In this document: piece by piece, positions 32,580 to 43,227 of the stretch
Position numbering within the stretch: the stretch's first letter is position 1
Layout of the letters: each line of letters opens with the position of its first letter
DNA from: Ichthyophis bannanicus
Lineage: Eukaryota > Chordata > Amphibia > Gymnophiona > Ichthyophiidae
Assembly: GCA_033557465.1 (NCBI GenBank)
Contig: CM066034.1
Location: forward strand, 412,402,159-412,466,158
Length of the DNA: 64,000 nt
Direction of reading: 5' to 3'
Program-made: the position numbers and the translations under genes
The notes under the pieces: generated by a model
Databases searched by the model: none
Told to the model about the DNA's origin: nothing
The model's input: the letters and a program-made list of their open reading frames with translations, nothing else

Positions 32580-32999
32580 TCTTTTTTAGTTTGATACATG
32601 AGAACTTTCTATTGGTTCTAGCTTGATACATGCAAACTTTTCATTGGCTCCAACGCCCCCTGCACCTGTCCAATCAGAGATCCCTCCGGGGCCTAGCAAC
32701 CAGCCCCCTCCCATAGAACTGTTCTAACAATGGTGAAGTTTCTAGGTTTGATACTTTTCTACTGCAAGGTTGCTTCTAGCTTCAGGAATGCATGTATTGA
32801 AACATTTCTTTCTTTTGCACACAAGAGAATAATGAAAGACTTATGAATTCATGTAAAACTTCTTATTAAGCAATTTAAAACAGTTTTCTCATTTTTCACA
32901 GATTTTTGGTTCTTTTCTAGCTATAATGGGGGTTGGAATCCAGGCCTAACTTACAGGCCTTTCATATTAGCAGACCATTCTAGGCCATAGCCTGCCACA

Positions 33000-33010
33000 T
33001 TCCCCCCTTT
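33000..33010 (-). promoter_or_regulatory. Polypurine tract
   Basis: AAAGGGGGGAA on the minus strand abuts the 3' LTR start, the expected primer site for plus-strand DNA synthesis. Confidence 0.85.
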
Positions 33011-33073
33011 GATTATTCTCACCCACTAGTGAGAAAGGGTGAGAATTAAATCACTCAATAATTACATCACACA

Positions 33074-34987
33074 TTATACCGGTGTAACAGCATCATCTTG
33101 GGGTATAGGGTAATATTGCCACATAGCTAGTATCTTTGTAGCTGCCTTCCACTCTACAGTACTATCAATTACTGAGGTTACCATGCGTATGCAAAGGAGT
33201 AGGAAACATGGGAGCAGCAAGCACATAGCTAATATGAATAATACAATAAATGCAAGGGTCTTCAGACCACCTAACCATGAAAATACTGAACCAAACTTCC
33301 CATCTAGTTTCAGACTATGCCAGTTCTGAACAGGCACAAATGTTTGCTTTCTCATCTGGATAGCTATATCCTTGACAACATGCCCATTATTATCAATTTG
33401 CAAACAACAATTGCTTAAATTTAATTTCCCACATACCCCACCTTCAGCTGCTAACAAATAATCTAGAGCTAAACGATTCTGGTAAATAGCTGTGCACATT
33501 TGTGTACTTTGCTTAGCCAGAAGGGTTAGTGCTTTACTAGTTTCATTGGTTATTATTTCAACAACAGCTTGTAAGCATATTATACGATTTATCATATAAA
33601 CAGGGGTACGATATCCCCATGTCCCATCTTGCTCCCAAGTAGCAGGTCCATAGTATGAGATAATTTTCTCAGGTGGCCATTCTTCGGATGTCGCATCCCA
33701 TTTGTCCCATTGGCCTGTTTTCAAGGCCTCGTGCAGCTGGCGACTCCTATACACAGGATATCCCAGTTGTTCTCCATGGGATGTAGGCAAGAGGAAAAGG
33801 AAGGTCGTATGGTTCCCAATACACATGCACCTCCCCAATAGTGAGGGAGCCTAGCATATGCTCGTGTTCCGCAAATCCAGTACAGTCCAGGTGGTGCTTG
33901 CCAGGAATTATAAACTGCTAGATTAGTCCAGATGCTGGCAAGATTTGGGAAAAAAACTAGAGGATTGGAGGGTTCTGAAGCGTTGACTCCTGACTACCAA
34001 GACGTCTTCTTAGTGGTACTGTTGTAGAACTTTTGATTGAGACAGACCAGCTGCCCCACCTCCATGTTAAACAGTGGTCCATAGCGAGCAAAACATAAGT
34101 TACCCACAATGGGGTGGGCCAATACCCATTCACTAGTAGTATTATGTAGGTCAGTCTGATTATAAGGAACAGAATAGTTCAGTTCTTGCGCCTCCCAAAG
34201 CCATTGGTCTCCCATCTTAGTTCCTCCACAGAATAGACAGTCTGAAATGCGGAGACTGGATGCTACTGCTCCCGCTAGTTCAAGGAACAAGTTCTGGGAA
34301 GCAGGAGGAATCTCAAATCCTGCTTTTATGGCCTCATAGAAAGAGTGATGTATGCGATAGGGTGAGGATACATGGGACTTGGTATTTAACTGTATGTGCA
34401 GGATGGTTCCAGGATCTATGCCTCCTCCTGCTATACGCAATCCAAATCTGTATCCTTGCTTCCATTGGCTGGGGTTGATTATGAGAAGTCGCAGGGGATT
34501 ACAGGCACCTTTCTGACATTTCTTGGGCTCAGGTAATCTGATCCTTGTCAGACTGCCTTTTCGACTATCACCATCTCGTCCCACAGGTGCATTCTGCCAA
34601 GTAGCAAAGTATACACAGTCCCACTTTGGACAGAAGTAGGCATCTTTAGATGCAGTGCTGTAAACGGTGGTTGGAGAGTTCTTCCCCGTACACCGTCCCC
34701 ATCCGTAGGCTCCTTCCGGACACATATATTTATCATCATGATAGTAAGCTCGTTCCCATGACCCACACTTGTGGTAAGCATTTCTGTTAATTACATCACA
34801 GGCATCAAAGTTCAAGACAACATCTTTTGTGGGGTCTGCGAGTGGGCTTGTGGCATTTATGAGGGCCCAATCCTCATCATTCCAGCGCATCTCAAGCGTA
34901 TAATATGAAGGGTTTTGTCAGGGGTTATAACAAGTCTTACTCTTTCCTTTCGTACAGATATTTAATTCTGTGCCATTATAAATACAC
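33074..34987 (-). pseudogene. env: Proviral env, 3' part (surface C-terminal region and transmembrane subunit)
   Basis: Minus strand. The frame 33994-34890, extending back to 34987 through a TGA at 34918-34920, encodes most of the surface subunit, with many Cys and N-glycosylation sites. It stops at TAG 33994-33996, and the transmembrane part (33074-33838) is in another frame, so at least one frameshift separates them. The transmembrane part shows a heptad-rich helix, the conserved loop with a Cys, seven residues, then Cys-Cys, and a hydrophobic anchor (about residues 190-220 of that frame). I see no dibasic cleavage site followed by an obvious hydrophobic fusion peptide. The gene is defective. 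Confidence 0.85.
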
Positions 34988-35037
34988 CAAAACACAAAAC
35001 CTCCAACAATGTGGTGACACCCCAAAGGGGAACAATG

Positions 35038-35632
35038 TAACAAAAAGTCAAAACATATAAAGCCTGGAAAAGAAAAATTACCTGAGATAACCAATAATCT
35101 TGTGTTTTTATGTTTTCTGTCGGCGTCCACCAACCTGAGATGGGGAGAGGAAAAACCTCCCCACTCGTCGGCAGAGACCTTTTATTGCTTTATTAAATAC
35201 ATCAAAATATCAAAACTACATAGAGTGAAAACATCACTTAGCTGAGAGCTGGCGAAGAGGGCAGCAAGAAGGTGAATCAGCGACATGCATGTTTCGAGCC
35301 CCGGAGGGACTCTGTATCAAGCTGTTCCCAAGAATGCACTCACCCTAAAAAACGCTAGGCAAACCAGGTCCTTTAAAATCACAAACGAAATCCAATTGGC
35401 TGCTGAAAAGCGTCATCCATGATAACGGGATGACGTCAAAATATGCACAGGGGGAGGAGAAACCTAAAGGAGACTCCACCAATCACATTCCAGATTAAGT
35501 CCCGTAGGAAACACAGTTTGAAGCTGGAAAATCCAACGTTGCTCACGCTGTTGAAGCTGCTGCTCACGATCCCCTCCCCGGGGATCCAGAGGGACAGAAT
35601 CAATCACGCGCCATCGTAGGTCAGCAAAAGAA
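35038..35632 (-). repeat. Left arm of Penelope-like inverted repeat
   Basis: Reverse complement of 36161-36758. It includes the 3' UTR and last codons of the element and the hammerhead-like motif. Confidence 0.88.
35278..35324 (-). ncRNA. Hammerhead-ribozyme-like motif, left arm
   Basis: Same 47-nt sequence as at 36469-36515, in minus orientation. See that entry for the fold. Confidence 0.5.
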
Positions 35633-36159
35633 TGATGGTGTTGGAGGCAATGATCCACAATAGGGGCAGAAAGAACTCTGTTAGTCAGTCGGGAGGCATG
35701 TTCACTCAAACGGATCCTCACCGGATGGATAGTCCTACCGATGTAAGATAAATTGCAGGGGCAGGTAATCATATACACCACAAAGGGTGTCAAACAGGTA
35801 GAATGTCCCGTGAAAGAAAATGACTTGCCCGAAAACACGTGCACCCATCGGACCCCTTCCTCAATGGTAGTGCAAAATTTGCAACGCTGACAGGACCAGT
35901 GACCTTTCCGGCCCCCAGAAGGTTGTGAAGGTGTCAATGGGAGGACAGCACGAACCAGTTGATCACGGACGTTACGGCCCCTGGTATAGGCTAACCGATG
36001 AGGTTTAGAAAAACAGGAGTGTATCCGCAAAAGCCCCCAATGCTTCTTTAATAAAGCTGTAACCGAAGCTGTATGTTGCGCGAATGGAAGAATCCCCGTC
36101 ACCTTGTCTGATGCTTCCAAACTGGGAGTAGTAGAAGTGGTAGAAGTGACCCTGAACAC
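35464..36159 (-). CDS. Penelope-like element C-terminal fragment with GIY-YIG endonuclease
   Basis: An open frame of 231 codons on the minus strand; the Met start is simply the first after the 5' truncation. A Cys cluster WSCQRCKFC (about residues 90-98) precedes the GIY-YIG nuclease, visible as VVYMITCPCNLSYIGRT (about 129-145) with a conserved Arg downstream (IRLSEH). The C-terminus is QLQTVFPTGLNLECDWWSLL. Penelope-like elements encode an RT followed by this linker and endonuclease; the RT is absent here. The last 55 or so codons are repeated in plus orientation at 36164-36328 within the inverted arm. Confidence 0.82.
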   Translation of the reverse strand: MFRVTSTTSTTPSLEASDKVTGILPFAQHTASVTALLKKHWGLLRIHSCFSKPHRLAYTRGRNVRDQLVRAVLPLTPSQPSGGRKGHWSCQRCKFCTTIEEGVRWVHVFSGKSFSFTGHSTCLTPFVVYMITCPCNLSYIGRTIHPVRIRLSEHASRLTNRVLSAPIVDHCLQHHHSFADLRWRVIDSVPLDPRGGDREQQLQQREQRWIFQLQTVFPTGLNLECDWWSLL

Positions 36160-36160
36160 T

Positions 36161-36758
36161 TCTTTTGCTGATCTACGATGGCGCGTGATTGATTCTGTCC
36201 CTCTGGATCCCCGGGGAGGGGATCGTGAGCAGCAGCTTCAACAGCGTGAGCAACGTTGGATTTTCCAGCTTCAAACTGTGTTTCCTACGGGACTTAATCT
36301 GGAATGTGATTGGTGGAGTCTCCTTTAGGTTTCTCCTCCTCCCTGTGCATATTTTGACATCATCCCGTTGTCATGGATGATGCTTTTCAGCAGCCAATTG
36401 GATTTCGTTTGTGATTTTAAAGGACCTGGTTTGCCTGGCGTTTTTTAGGGCGAGTGCATTCTTGGGAACAGCTTGATACAGAGTCCCTCCGGGGCTCGAA
36501 ACATGCATGTCGCTGATTCACCTTCTTGCTGCCCTCTTCGCCAGCTCTCAGCTAAGTGATGTTTTCACTCTATGTCGTTTTGATATTTTGATGTATTTAA
36601 TAAAGCAATAAAAGGTCTCTGCCGACAACGAGTGGGGAGGTTTTTCCTCTCCCCATCTCAGGTCGGTGGACGCCGACAGAAAACATAAAAACACAAGATT
36701 ATTGGTTATCTCAGGTAATTTTTCTTTTCCAGGCTTTATATGTTTTGACTTTTTGTTA
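36161..36758 (+). repeat. Right arm of Penelope-like inverted repeat
   Basis: Reads in plus orientation from TCTTTTGCTGATC through the last codons of the endonuclease ORF to the terminus. It differs from the left arm by only a few bases (for example ATGACGTCA against ATGACATCA). Confidence 0.88.
36469..36515 (+). ncRNA. Hammerhead-ribozyme-like motif, right arm
   Basis: Order of parts: CAGC (stem I), UUGAUACA (core-like), GAGUCCC-UCC-GGGGCUC (7-bp stem II with one G-U pair), GAAA (conserved box), CAUG-CAUG (short stem III), UC (cleavage-site position), GCUG (stem I). Topology and GAAA box fit a type I hammerhead, a motif reported in Penelope-like elements. The first core box departs from the consensus CUGANGA by a substitution and an extra base, so activity is doubtful. 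Confidence 0.5.
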
Positions 36759-36772
36759 TATTATAAATACAC

Positions 36773-37117
36773 TGGCTGACTGTACCAGTGCAAGTATAGT
36801 AGGAATGATAAAGTAAAGTCTGAGTGACCTTCTGTCCTGTTCGGGTGGTAGTTATGCAAGTTGCACAAGGAGGTAAAGCAAAAGTCTTTTCCAGAAATCC
36901 GAGGATCACCACTCCCACAAGACAATAGTGAAAGAACATATTGATTATAGTCTTTGAAGGTCAACTTAAGTATTGGATACGATGAACTTGTAGAACCTTC
37001 TTCTTCTTCGGTTCCAACGGTCACCCTTATGCAATAAGAGTAATAATGCAGATGCTGAAGTTTCTTATAATGCTGATTGTCTCCGCAATGTAAGTCGCAA
37101 TGGAGTCTCAGGATCAT
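36773..37117 (-). pseudogene. env: Proviral env, 5' part (surface subunit N-terminal region)
   Basis: Minus strand, overlapping the 3' end of pol by about 53 bp as in gammaretroviruses. A Cys-rich segment (PPCATC near 36860 and further Cys residues) continues across the Penelope-like insertion: the CIYN codons occur on both sides because they lie in the target duplication. Two frames are needed to read it, so a frameshift is present in addition to the insertion. Confidence 0.75.
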
Positions 37118-38090
37118 TTACTGAAGTCCATTGGCCAGGGTCAGGAGCGGCGGCTGGCTTCACTTGACTGTGGTGGATCCAAGGTTCAAATTCCGCAACT
37201 TTCACTGCAGTGGGGGTTGACAGGATGATGACATAGGGTCCCTTCCAATGCGGCGCCAGTGGGGTCTTTCTCCACTCTTTAATCCACACGGATGCTCCTG
37301 GCTTGAAGGGATGCAGAGGCTCTGTCAGGTTGATGGGCAATCGATCTTGCACCCAGGTATGGAGATTCTGCAAAACAGAACCTAAAGCTAATAGTTCTTG
37401 TCTAGTTATTTCGGATCCTATTTGTCTCATGTCTCCCTTTATTCCCTGTACAATGGGGGGAGGTCGCCCATATAAAATCTCAAAAGGGGAAACTCCTAGG
37501 GACTTGGTGGGAGCTGAACGTATCCTAAGAAGAGCTATAGGGAGAACCTGAAGCCACTTTAGGTGTGTTTCTTGACAGAGTTTGGACAATTGAGATTTCA
37601 GGGTTCTATTCATACGTTCCACTTTCCCTGAACTCTGGGGTCTGTAAGCAGTGTGCAACTTCCATTGTATTTGCAAAGCTCGAACTAACTATTGAGTCAC
37701 TTGGGACACAAATGAGGGTCCATTATCTGATCCTCTAGTCAATGGTATTCCAAATCGAGGGATAATCTCATGAAGCAGTACCCTAGTGACCTCTCGGGCT
37801 TTCTCAGTTCGGGTGGGATAGGCTTCTACCCATCCGGAAAATGTGCAGACTAACACTAACAAATAGTGATACCCGTTTGCGCGGGGCATTTCATCAAAGT
37901 CCACCTGCACATCACTCATCGGGGCCACTCCTACAGACTGGACTCTTGGGGGTGGAATGGGACCTTGCTTAGCATTGTTCTTGGCACATATCAAACATCG
38001 CTGTGCCACTGAGGTGGTCAGGGGTCCTAGTAGCGAGATACAGAAATGGGGCCTTAGGGCTCTCTCCATGGCTGTTTTTCCATAATGTGT
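37065..38090 (-). pseudogene. pol: Proviral pol: integrase
   Basis: Minus-strand frames 37689-38069 and 37065-37676 are in the same phase, separated by an in-frame stop at 37689-37691. The zinc-binding CxxC (CLIC) precedes the catalytic core with Asp in VDFDEMP, Asp in GSDNGPSF and Glu in GKVERMN, the D,D-35-E triad. The C-terminal DNA-binding region includes VWIKEWRKTPLAPHWKGPY. A frameshift separates it from RNase H. It is non-functional. Confidence 0.88.
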
Positions 38091-38241
38091 GGCCTGATGA
38101 AAAGCATGGACAAAGGCCGGCCCTAATGCCTCAGGGATGACTTGGGACCGGGAGGTGAACTACCTTCTGGAGGGGGCAACACTATCCAACCTGTTTCTGT
38201 CAGGACCCCTCCCTCCTTTTCACAAAAATAATCTAACTCTC

Positions 38242-38943
38242 TTACAGTGTATCGGGTGCCCAAGAACTAAGGGGCACAGGGAATAGAGCTGCTTGCATCG
38301 GGGTTTCTTGGGTCCTGACTTGTCCTGTTGTGGCTACTTTTCGGGCTGTGGCATCAGCAAACCTGTTTCCTCGGGTGACTTCCCCTGCTCCTGCCTGATG
38401 ACCTCGGCAGTGCATGACTGCCACTTGTTTGGGGGCCCATACAGCATCTAATAACATCAGTATCTCGGGCCCATACCTAATAGACTTGCCCCCTGAGGTG
38501 ATCAACCCTCGTTCTTTATACAAGGCTCCATGTGCGTGCAAAGTTGTGAAAGCATACTTGGAATCTGTGTATACATTCAAACGGAGTCCTTCTCCTATTG
38601 TCAATGCTTTAGTAAGGGCTATCAGTTCAGCTTTTTGAGCTGAAGTTCCTGGGGCCAGGGCTGAGGACTCAACTACCAGATCAAGGGTCACCACTGCATA
38701 TCCAGCACAACGATGTCCATTGATGACCAAACTGCTTCCATCTACAAAGAAAGTCCGTTCAGGGTCCTCTAGAGGGACATCAGTCAAATCAGGGCGACTC
38801 GAGAATACAGTGTCCATGGTTTCTAAACAGTCATGATCAGGGGGCCCAAGACCAATTGTGAACAACGTAGCAGGGTTCAAGGCTTGACTGACCTTCAACT
38901 GTATCTGGGGGTTTTCACACAGCATGCTCTGATATTTCAACAT
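38242..38943 (-). pseudogene. pol: Proviral pol: connection and RNase H
   Basis: A 233-codon minus-strand frame. RNase H landmarks are FFVDGSS (Asp), AELIALTKAL (Glu), VYTDSKYAF (Asp) and HCRGHQ, then FAD, all in the usual order. The frame differs from the RT frame, with which it overlaps by 29 bp, and from the integrase frame, so frameshifts lie on both sides. Confidence 0.88.
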
Positions 38944-40696
38944 TCGTGAATTTTAGCCAGAAGTTTCCTTTGTGTTCCATGAGAGTCAGAACAGAATGTG
39001 GTACAGTAACTTGAAGATTTTGTCCCAGGGTGAGCTTATCTGCTTCGACCACCAGGAGGGCTGTCGCTGCAACAGCTCTCAAACAAGGGGGCCAGCCTTG
39101 TGCAACTACATCCAATTGTTTTGACAAGTAGGCTACTGGCCGTTGCCAAGATCCAAGAGATTGGGTCAGCACCCCCAACGCATTTCCTTGTGACTCATGG
39201 ACGAAAAGATGGAAAGGTTTCTGGACATTTGGAAGACCTAAAGCTGGTGATGACATCAGAGCACTTTTCAGAGTTTGGAATGCTGCATCCTGTTCAGGTC
39301 CCCACTCGAGTGGAGACTTTTCCATTCCTTTAGTAACTTGATACAATGATTTTGCGATCAATGCAAAATTGGGGATCCATATTCGACAGTATCCTGCGGT
39401 CCCCAAGAAGGCTCTTACTTGCCTCCTAGTGGTTGGAGTAGGGATACTGCATACAGCTTCTTTGCATTCTGGTCCTAAACGTCGGATCCCGCTGGACAAC
39501 TGGAATCCTAGATACTTGACTTCAGTTTGGCATAATTGTGCTTTGGCTCTTGAGACTTTGTATCCAGCCTCTTTGAGAAGGTACAAAAGTTCACTAGTAG
39601 CTTGTAGACATTCACTTTCTGAGTTGGTGGCTACGAGCAAATCATCCACATATTGGAAGAGAACCCTTTGTCCCGGGTTCACTGGGTAACTTGAAAGATC
39701 TTGATTCAGGGCAGCACTGAAGAGAGTAGGTGAATTCTTGAATCCTTGGGGTAATCTGGTCCAGGTGAGTTGGCCCCATCTTCCTGTTACGGGGTCTTGC
39801 CATTCAAAAGCGAATAAAAGTTGACTGGTGGGGGTTAGGCGTACACAGAAAAAGGCATCTTTCAGGTCCAGGACAGTGAAATGAGTAGCCTCAGCGGGGA
39901 TCAGTCCCAAGAGAGTATAGGGATTTGGCACCACAGGGTGTATAGTTTCAACTGCATCATTTACTCGCCTCAGATCTTGTACTGGGCGGTAATCCCCTGT
40001 CCCAGGTTTCTTAACTGGGAGAAGGGGAGTGTTCCAAAGTGACTGGCATTCCTTGAGAAGTCCATACTTCAGCAGTTTCATTAAATGGCAGTGGATACCT
40101 TCAATGGCTGGTCGGGGAAGAGGATACTGCTTCACATGCACTGGTTCCACTCTTGGCTTGAGGGTGACAATGACAGGGGCTATGTTCTTCGCTAGGCCAG
40201 GTGGATTATCTTCTGCCCACACTTCAGGTGGGGCTATAAGGTTGGTAGGTATACAGGAACTGGTTGACTTGATTGGAGGTGCGCTATAGAACCACCATTC
40301 TTCTTCTCGGGGAACAGTCAGCACCATCAATCCAGCAGGCTTCGGGTTCACAGTCATCTTCATTTCTCCCCCTTCAGCGAAGGATATCTGTGCCTGGAGC
40401 TTGGCAAGCATGTCTCGGCCCAGAAGTGGAATAGGGCACTCAGGCATAAACAGGAACTGGTGCGTTATTTTCTGTCCCCCTAGTTCACACATGCGGTTCT
40501 GCAGGAATGACTTTGTGGCCTTGTTCCCAGTGGCCCCAACAATGGTGACAGATCGAGAGGAAAGAGGAGCCACTGGCTTAGCCACTACTGAATGTTCTGC
40601 TCTTGTATCTACCGTGAAGTCCATATATTGGTCCCCTATCTTTAAGCTGACCATAGGCTCCTGGGGACCCAGGGTGAACTTGGAGCCCGGTCTGGC
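38915..40696 (-). pseudogene. pol: Proviral pol: protease and reverse transcriptase
   Basis: A minus-strand frame open from immediately after the gag TAG (40697-40699). The protease is at about residues 10-110 of the frame, with the active-site motif reading DTRA instead of the expected DTGA, a change likely to inactivate it; the later GRDM block is present. The RT follows with the LPQGFKNSPTLF block and catalytic YVDD (near 39640). The connection domain runs to 38915, where a frameshift ends the frame. The RT is the best preserved pol segment. Confidence 0.9.
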
Positions 40697-40699
40697 CTA
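40697..40699 (-). promoter_or_regulatory. Gag-pol UAG junction (candidate readthrough stop)
   Basis: TAG between the nucleocapsid and protease coding regions, with both sides in the same frame. In gammaretroviruses pol is made by suppression of a UAG at this point. Downstream pseudoknot potential was not assessed. Confidence 0.65.
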
Positions 40700-42468
40700 G
40701 TCTTCATCTATGTCATCCATGTCATAGCCCGTTGCTACTGCCACTCCCTCAATGGCTTCTTCTCTCTCGCGCTGGAACTGTGCTCGGTTCACTCCTCCCC
40801 TCCTTCGGAATCGACCTCCTGTTCTCCAGGGACTCCCTCCTCCCCTTGCGGGGGCGGAGTCCAGATGCGGGCATTCACTTCTCCAATGTCCTTCTTCTTT
40901 GCAGTAGGCGCACTGATTTGCACCCAATTGAGGCCTTTCGCTTCCGCGGCCTCTTCCATGTTCTCTGGTCCTTTGATTAGGAAAACCTCCTCCACGTCGT
41001 TCAACTATAGCGGCAGCAAGAAGATCTGCCTTCTTCTTCACCTTTCATTCACTTTCTCTATCACGTTCATTTTCACAATTCACAAACACTTTCTGAGCGA
41101 CTTCCATTAGCTGTGCTGTATTCATGCCCGCAAATCCATCTAATTTCTGCAATTTTCATTTTATGTCTCTCTAGGACTGACTAACAAAGGCCGCATTTAC
41201 CATGCGCAAATTTTCCTGAGCGGCGGGATCATATGGGGTGTATAATCTATAAGCTTCGGACAACCGCTCATAAAAAGCCGCTGGGCTCTCATCTGGACCC
41301 TGGAGGACTTCCAACACCTTCCCGATATTCATGGCCCTCTGGCCTCCCTTCCTCAGGCCCTGCAACAAGGCCTGGCGAAATCTCGTCAGGGCTGCCGCCC
41401 CCCTTTCATCATTCGGGTCCCACCCGGGATCTTCATTTGGATAAGCCGTGGCGGCAGCTTGTGGGAGATTTATTCCTCCTCCTTCTACAGGGTTCTCTTC
41501 TAACAAACGGAGAGTTGCTTGCCCAATTCGCCCTCGCTCCTCAGTAGTAAAGAGGGTGGACAAGAGTTGGCGACAATCGGCCCAGGTAGGCTGGTGTGTT
41601 TGTATAATGCTGGACATTAATTCTGTTAATTCCTGGGGCTTTGCAGTATAGGATGCATAATGCGTTTTCCAGTTTAATAAATCAGTAGTGGAAAAGGGTA
41701 CATAGACTAGACTAGTTGGTCCTGGTGCCATCTGGCCCTGATCATTTAAAACAGGTACTCCAGGCACTTGGCATAATGGCATTAGGTGCCCTGCTTTCTC
41801 CTTCTTCTTCGGGGTTACACTTCTTAAATCATAAGGCTCCCGGGCACAAACTTCCTTGGTGGGTGACCCTAAACTGGCAGGAGAGCCTCCGCTCTCAGCT
41901 TCGTCGGAGGACTCGGGCCCCCCCCCGACGTGCTTGGGCCTGACTCGGGACTATCACTAGGGGGAGGAAGCTTCTTGGGCTGCTGCAGCGGCACTTGCTG
42001 GGGTTCCTCATCTGGCTCTGCTTCAGGCAGCGGTGCTGGGGGAACTAACTTATGTGGGTACTGTGGTAACCTGGTCAGGATATCTGGGGACTCTGGGGCA
42101 GAATACACAGGCGGCTTTTCCTCCTCAACTTTCTGGGTTCCCCTAGTGGTGGCTATAAATATTCTACAATGCTCCTCATAACAGCGCTTCATCCATGAGG
42201 GTTGCCTTTCGCAAGCATCTAACCAGGAATCTATATAGGGGAACTGGTCAGGATGCGCTTTTTGTACAAGCTGATGAACACGGAAAACCTTTTCTACATC
42301 AAGAGTACCCCCGCAGGGCCATGAAGTAGCCAATGCAGGCCACTCTCTTTCACATAGCATCTTCAATCTAGACGGAGACAATTTTATACCGTAGTCTCCT
42401 GAAAATCCTTTACGGAAATTCTTGATCATACATTCCAACGGAGTTTGCGGGGACTCCGCCCCTCCCAT
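40700..42468 (-). pseudogene. gag: Proviral gag (matrix, capsid, nucleocapsid)
   Basis: Minus strand. The start at 42468 gives MGG, with Gly2 available for myristoylation. The matrix-like region extends to about 41880 and contains a PPVY late-domain motif. The capsid frame (41171-41782) has FSTTDLLNWK near its start and a major-homology-like segment with PDESPAAFYERL near 41290. The nucleocapsid (40700-41041) has one CCHC zinc knuckle, CAYCKEEGHWRSEC. A frameshift separates matrix and capsid, and several stops lie between 41171 and 41041. The order and single knuckle suit a gamma-like retrovirus. It is defective. Confidence 0.88.
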
Positions 42469-43209
42469 AATCTAAACGTAACTACGTACACATAATGATG
42501 TACAAGACGACAAACAGTAAGGGTAGGTAGTATGGCTGTAGGTAAGGGGTCCGTACAGCTCACAAAACACTGAGGGGGGACGTACACCACTTGCTTCCTC
42601 CGTTTCGCGACCTGGGAATGTCGCCCGGCCAGAAACTGCGCTACTCAGGAGTCCACCTTCGATCGGTCTGTATTTCAAGACCTCTCAATCACACAAGCAA
42701 TCATATCATCACAAAAATCATTTTTCAAGTGCCCAGGTTTTCTGACTAACTGACTATTTCAAACAAGAAGGGTCGATTGCTTCGGCTTCCGCTTTCTCTT
42801 ATGCGGAGTGTACTAGGACCGCCCTTATGAGAGGTGATCAGGCTCTCTTGTCTCGCGCAGGCTTATGCGAGATTTCTCCAGTTAGTCTATACCAAATCAG
42901 TCTCACACATGCAAGACTCTTTTTCCCAGGCTGTACTTACTGACTATCAAATCACAAAATTGTCTACTCACCGGATCCGGTTCCCGATACCACACCAGTT
43001 CCTGGGTTGGATCCTGGACTCCCCCCGGGTCGGAGGTGTTGGCCAGCTGGACCCAGTGGCCCGCCGAGGCAGGCGGAACCCTCTCCGGCACAAAAGGGCC
43101 GGCGGCGCCTGAGGTTTCCCCCGCGGTCGGAGGGACACAGTTCCAACCGGGCCAAACCTCGAGGCGAATTGCGTAGATTATTCACTTGAATACCATTCAC
43201 TACTCGCAC
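42469..43209 (-). other. Proviral leader
   Basis: About 740 bp between the primer-binding site and the gag ATG. It should contain the packaging signal and splice donor, but neither can be located reliably by eye. Short frames inside it are not convincing. Confidence 0.6.
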
Positions 43210-43227
43210 TTCCCGGCCAACGCACCA
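43210..43227 (-). promoter_or_regulatory. Primer-binding site, tRNA-Gly type
   Basis: The minus-strand sequence TGGTGCGTTGGCCGGGAA is complementary to a 3' end TTCCCGGCCAACGCACCA, which fits tRNA-Gly(GCC). It sits 6 nt downstream of the 5' LTR end (43234). Confidence 0.75.

Larger units (their letters stand above)
32438..32999 (-). repeat. Proviral 3' LTR
   Basis: 562 bp. In minus-strand sense it starts TGTGGCAGGC and ends CGCTGCAGCA. The polypurine tract lies directly upstream. It contains a TATA-like GGTATAAA and an AATAAA signal. It matches 43234-46155 with the L1 insertion removed. Confidence 0.93.
34988..36759 (-). mobile_element. Penelope-like element with inverted terminal arms
   Basis: A 1.77-kb insertion in env flanked by the 13-bp duplication ATTATAAATACAC (34975-34987 and 36760-36772). 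It holds a 5'-truncated minus-strand copy (35038 to about 36160) joined head-on to an inverted partial copy (about 36161-36758). The arms of about 597 bp are nearly identical and surround a loop of about 530 bp. The minus-strand copy encodes the C-terminal CxxC-type linker and GIY-YIG endonuclease. An extra 50 bp lies at the left end (34988-35037). Penelope-like elements are known for such inverted or tandem pseudo-LTR structures and short terminal extensions. Confidence 0.85.

Noticed and set aside
35044..36740. Retroviral LTR pair or hAT inverted repeat
   Set aside because: The repeats are inverted, contain coding sequence of a GIY-YIG endonuclease and have a 13-bp target duplication, all fitting a Penelope-like element.
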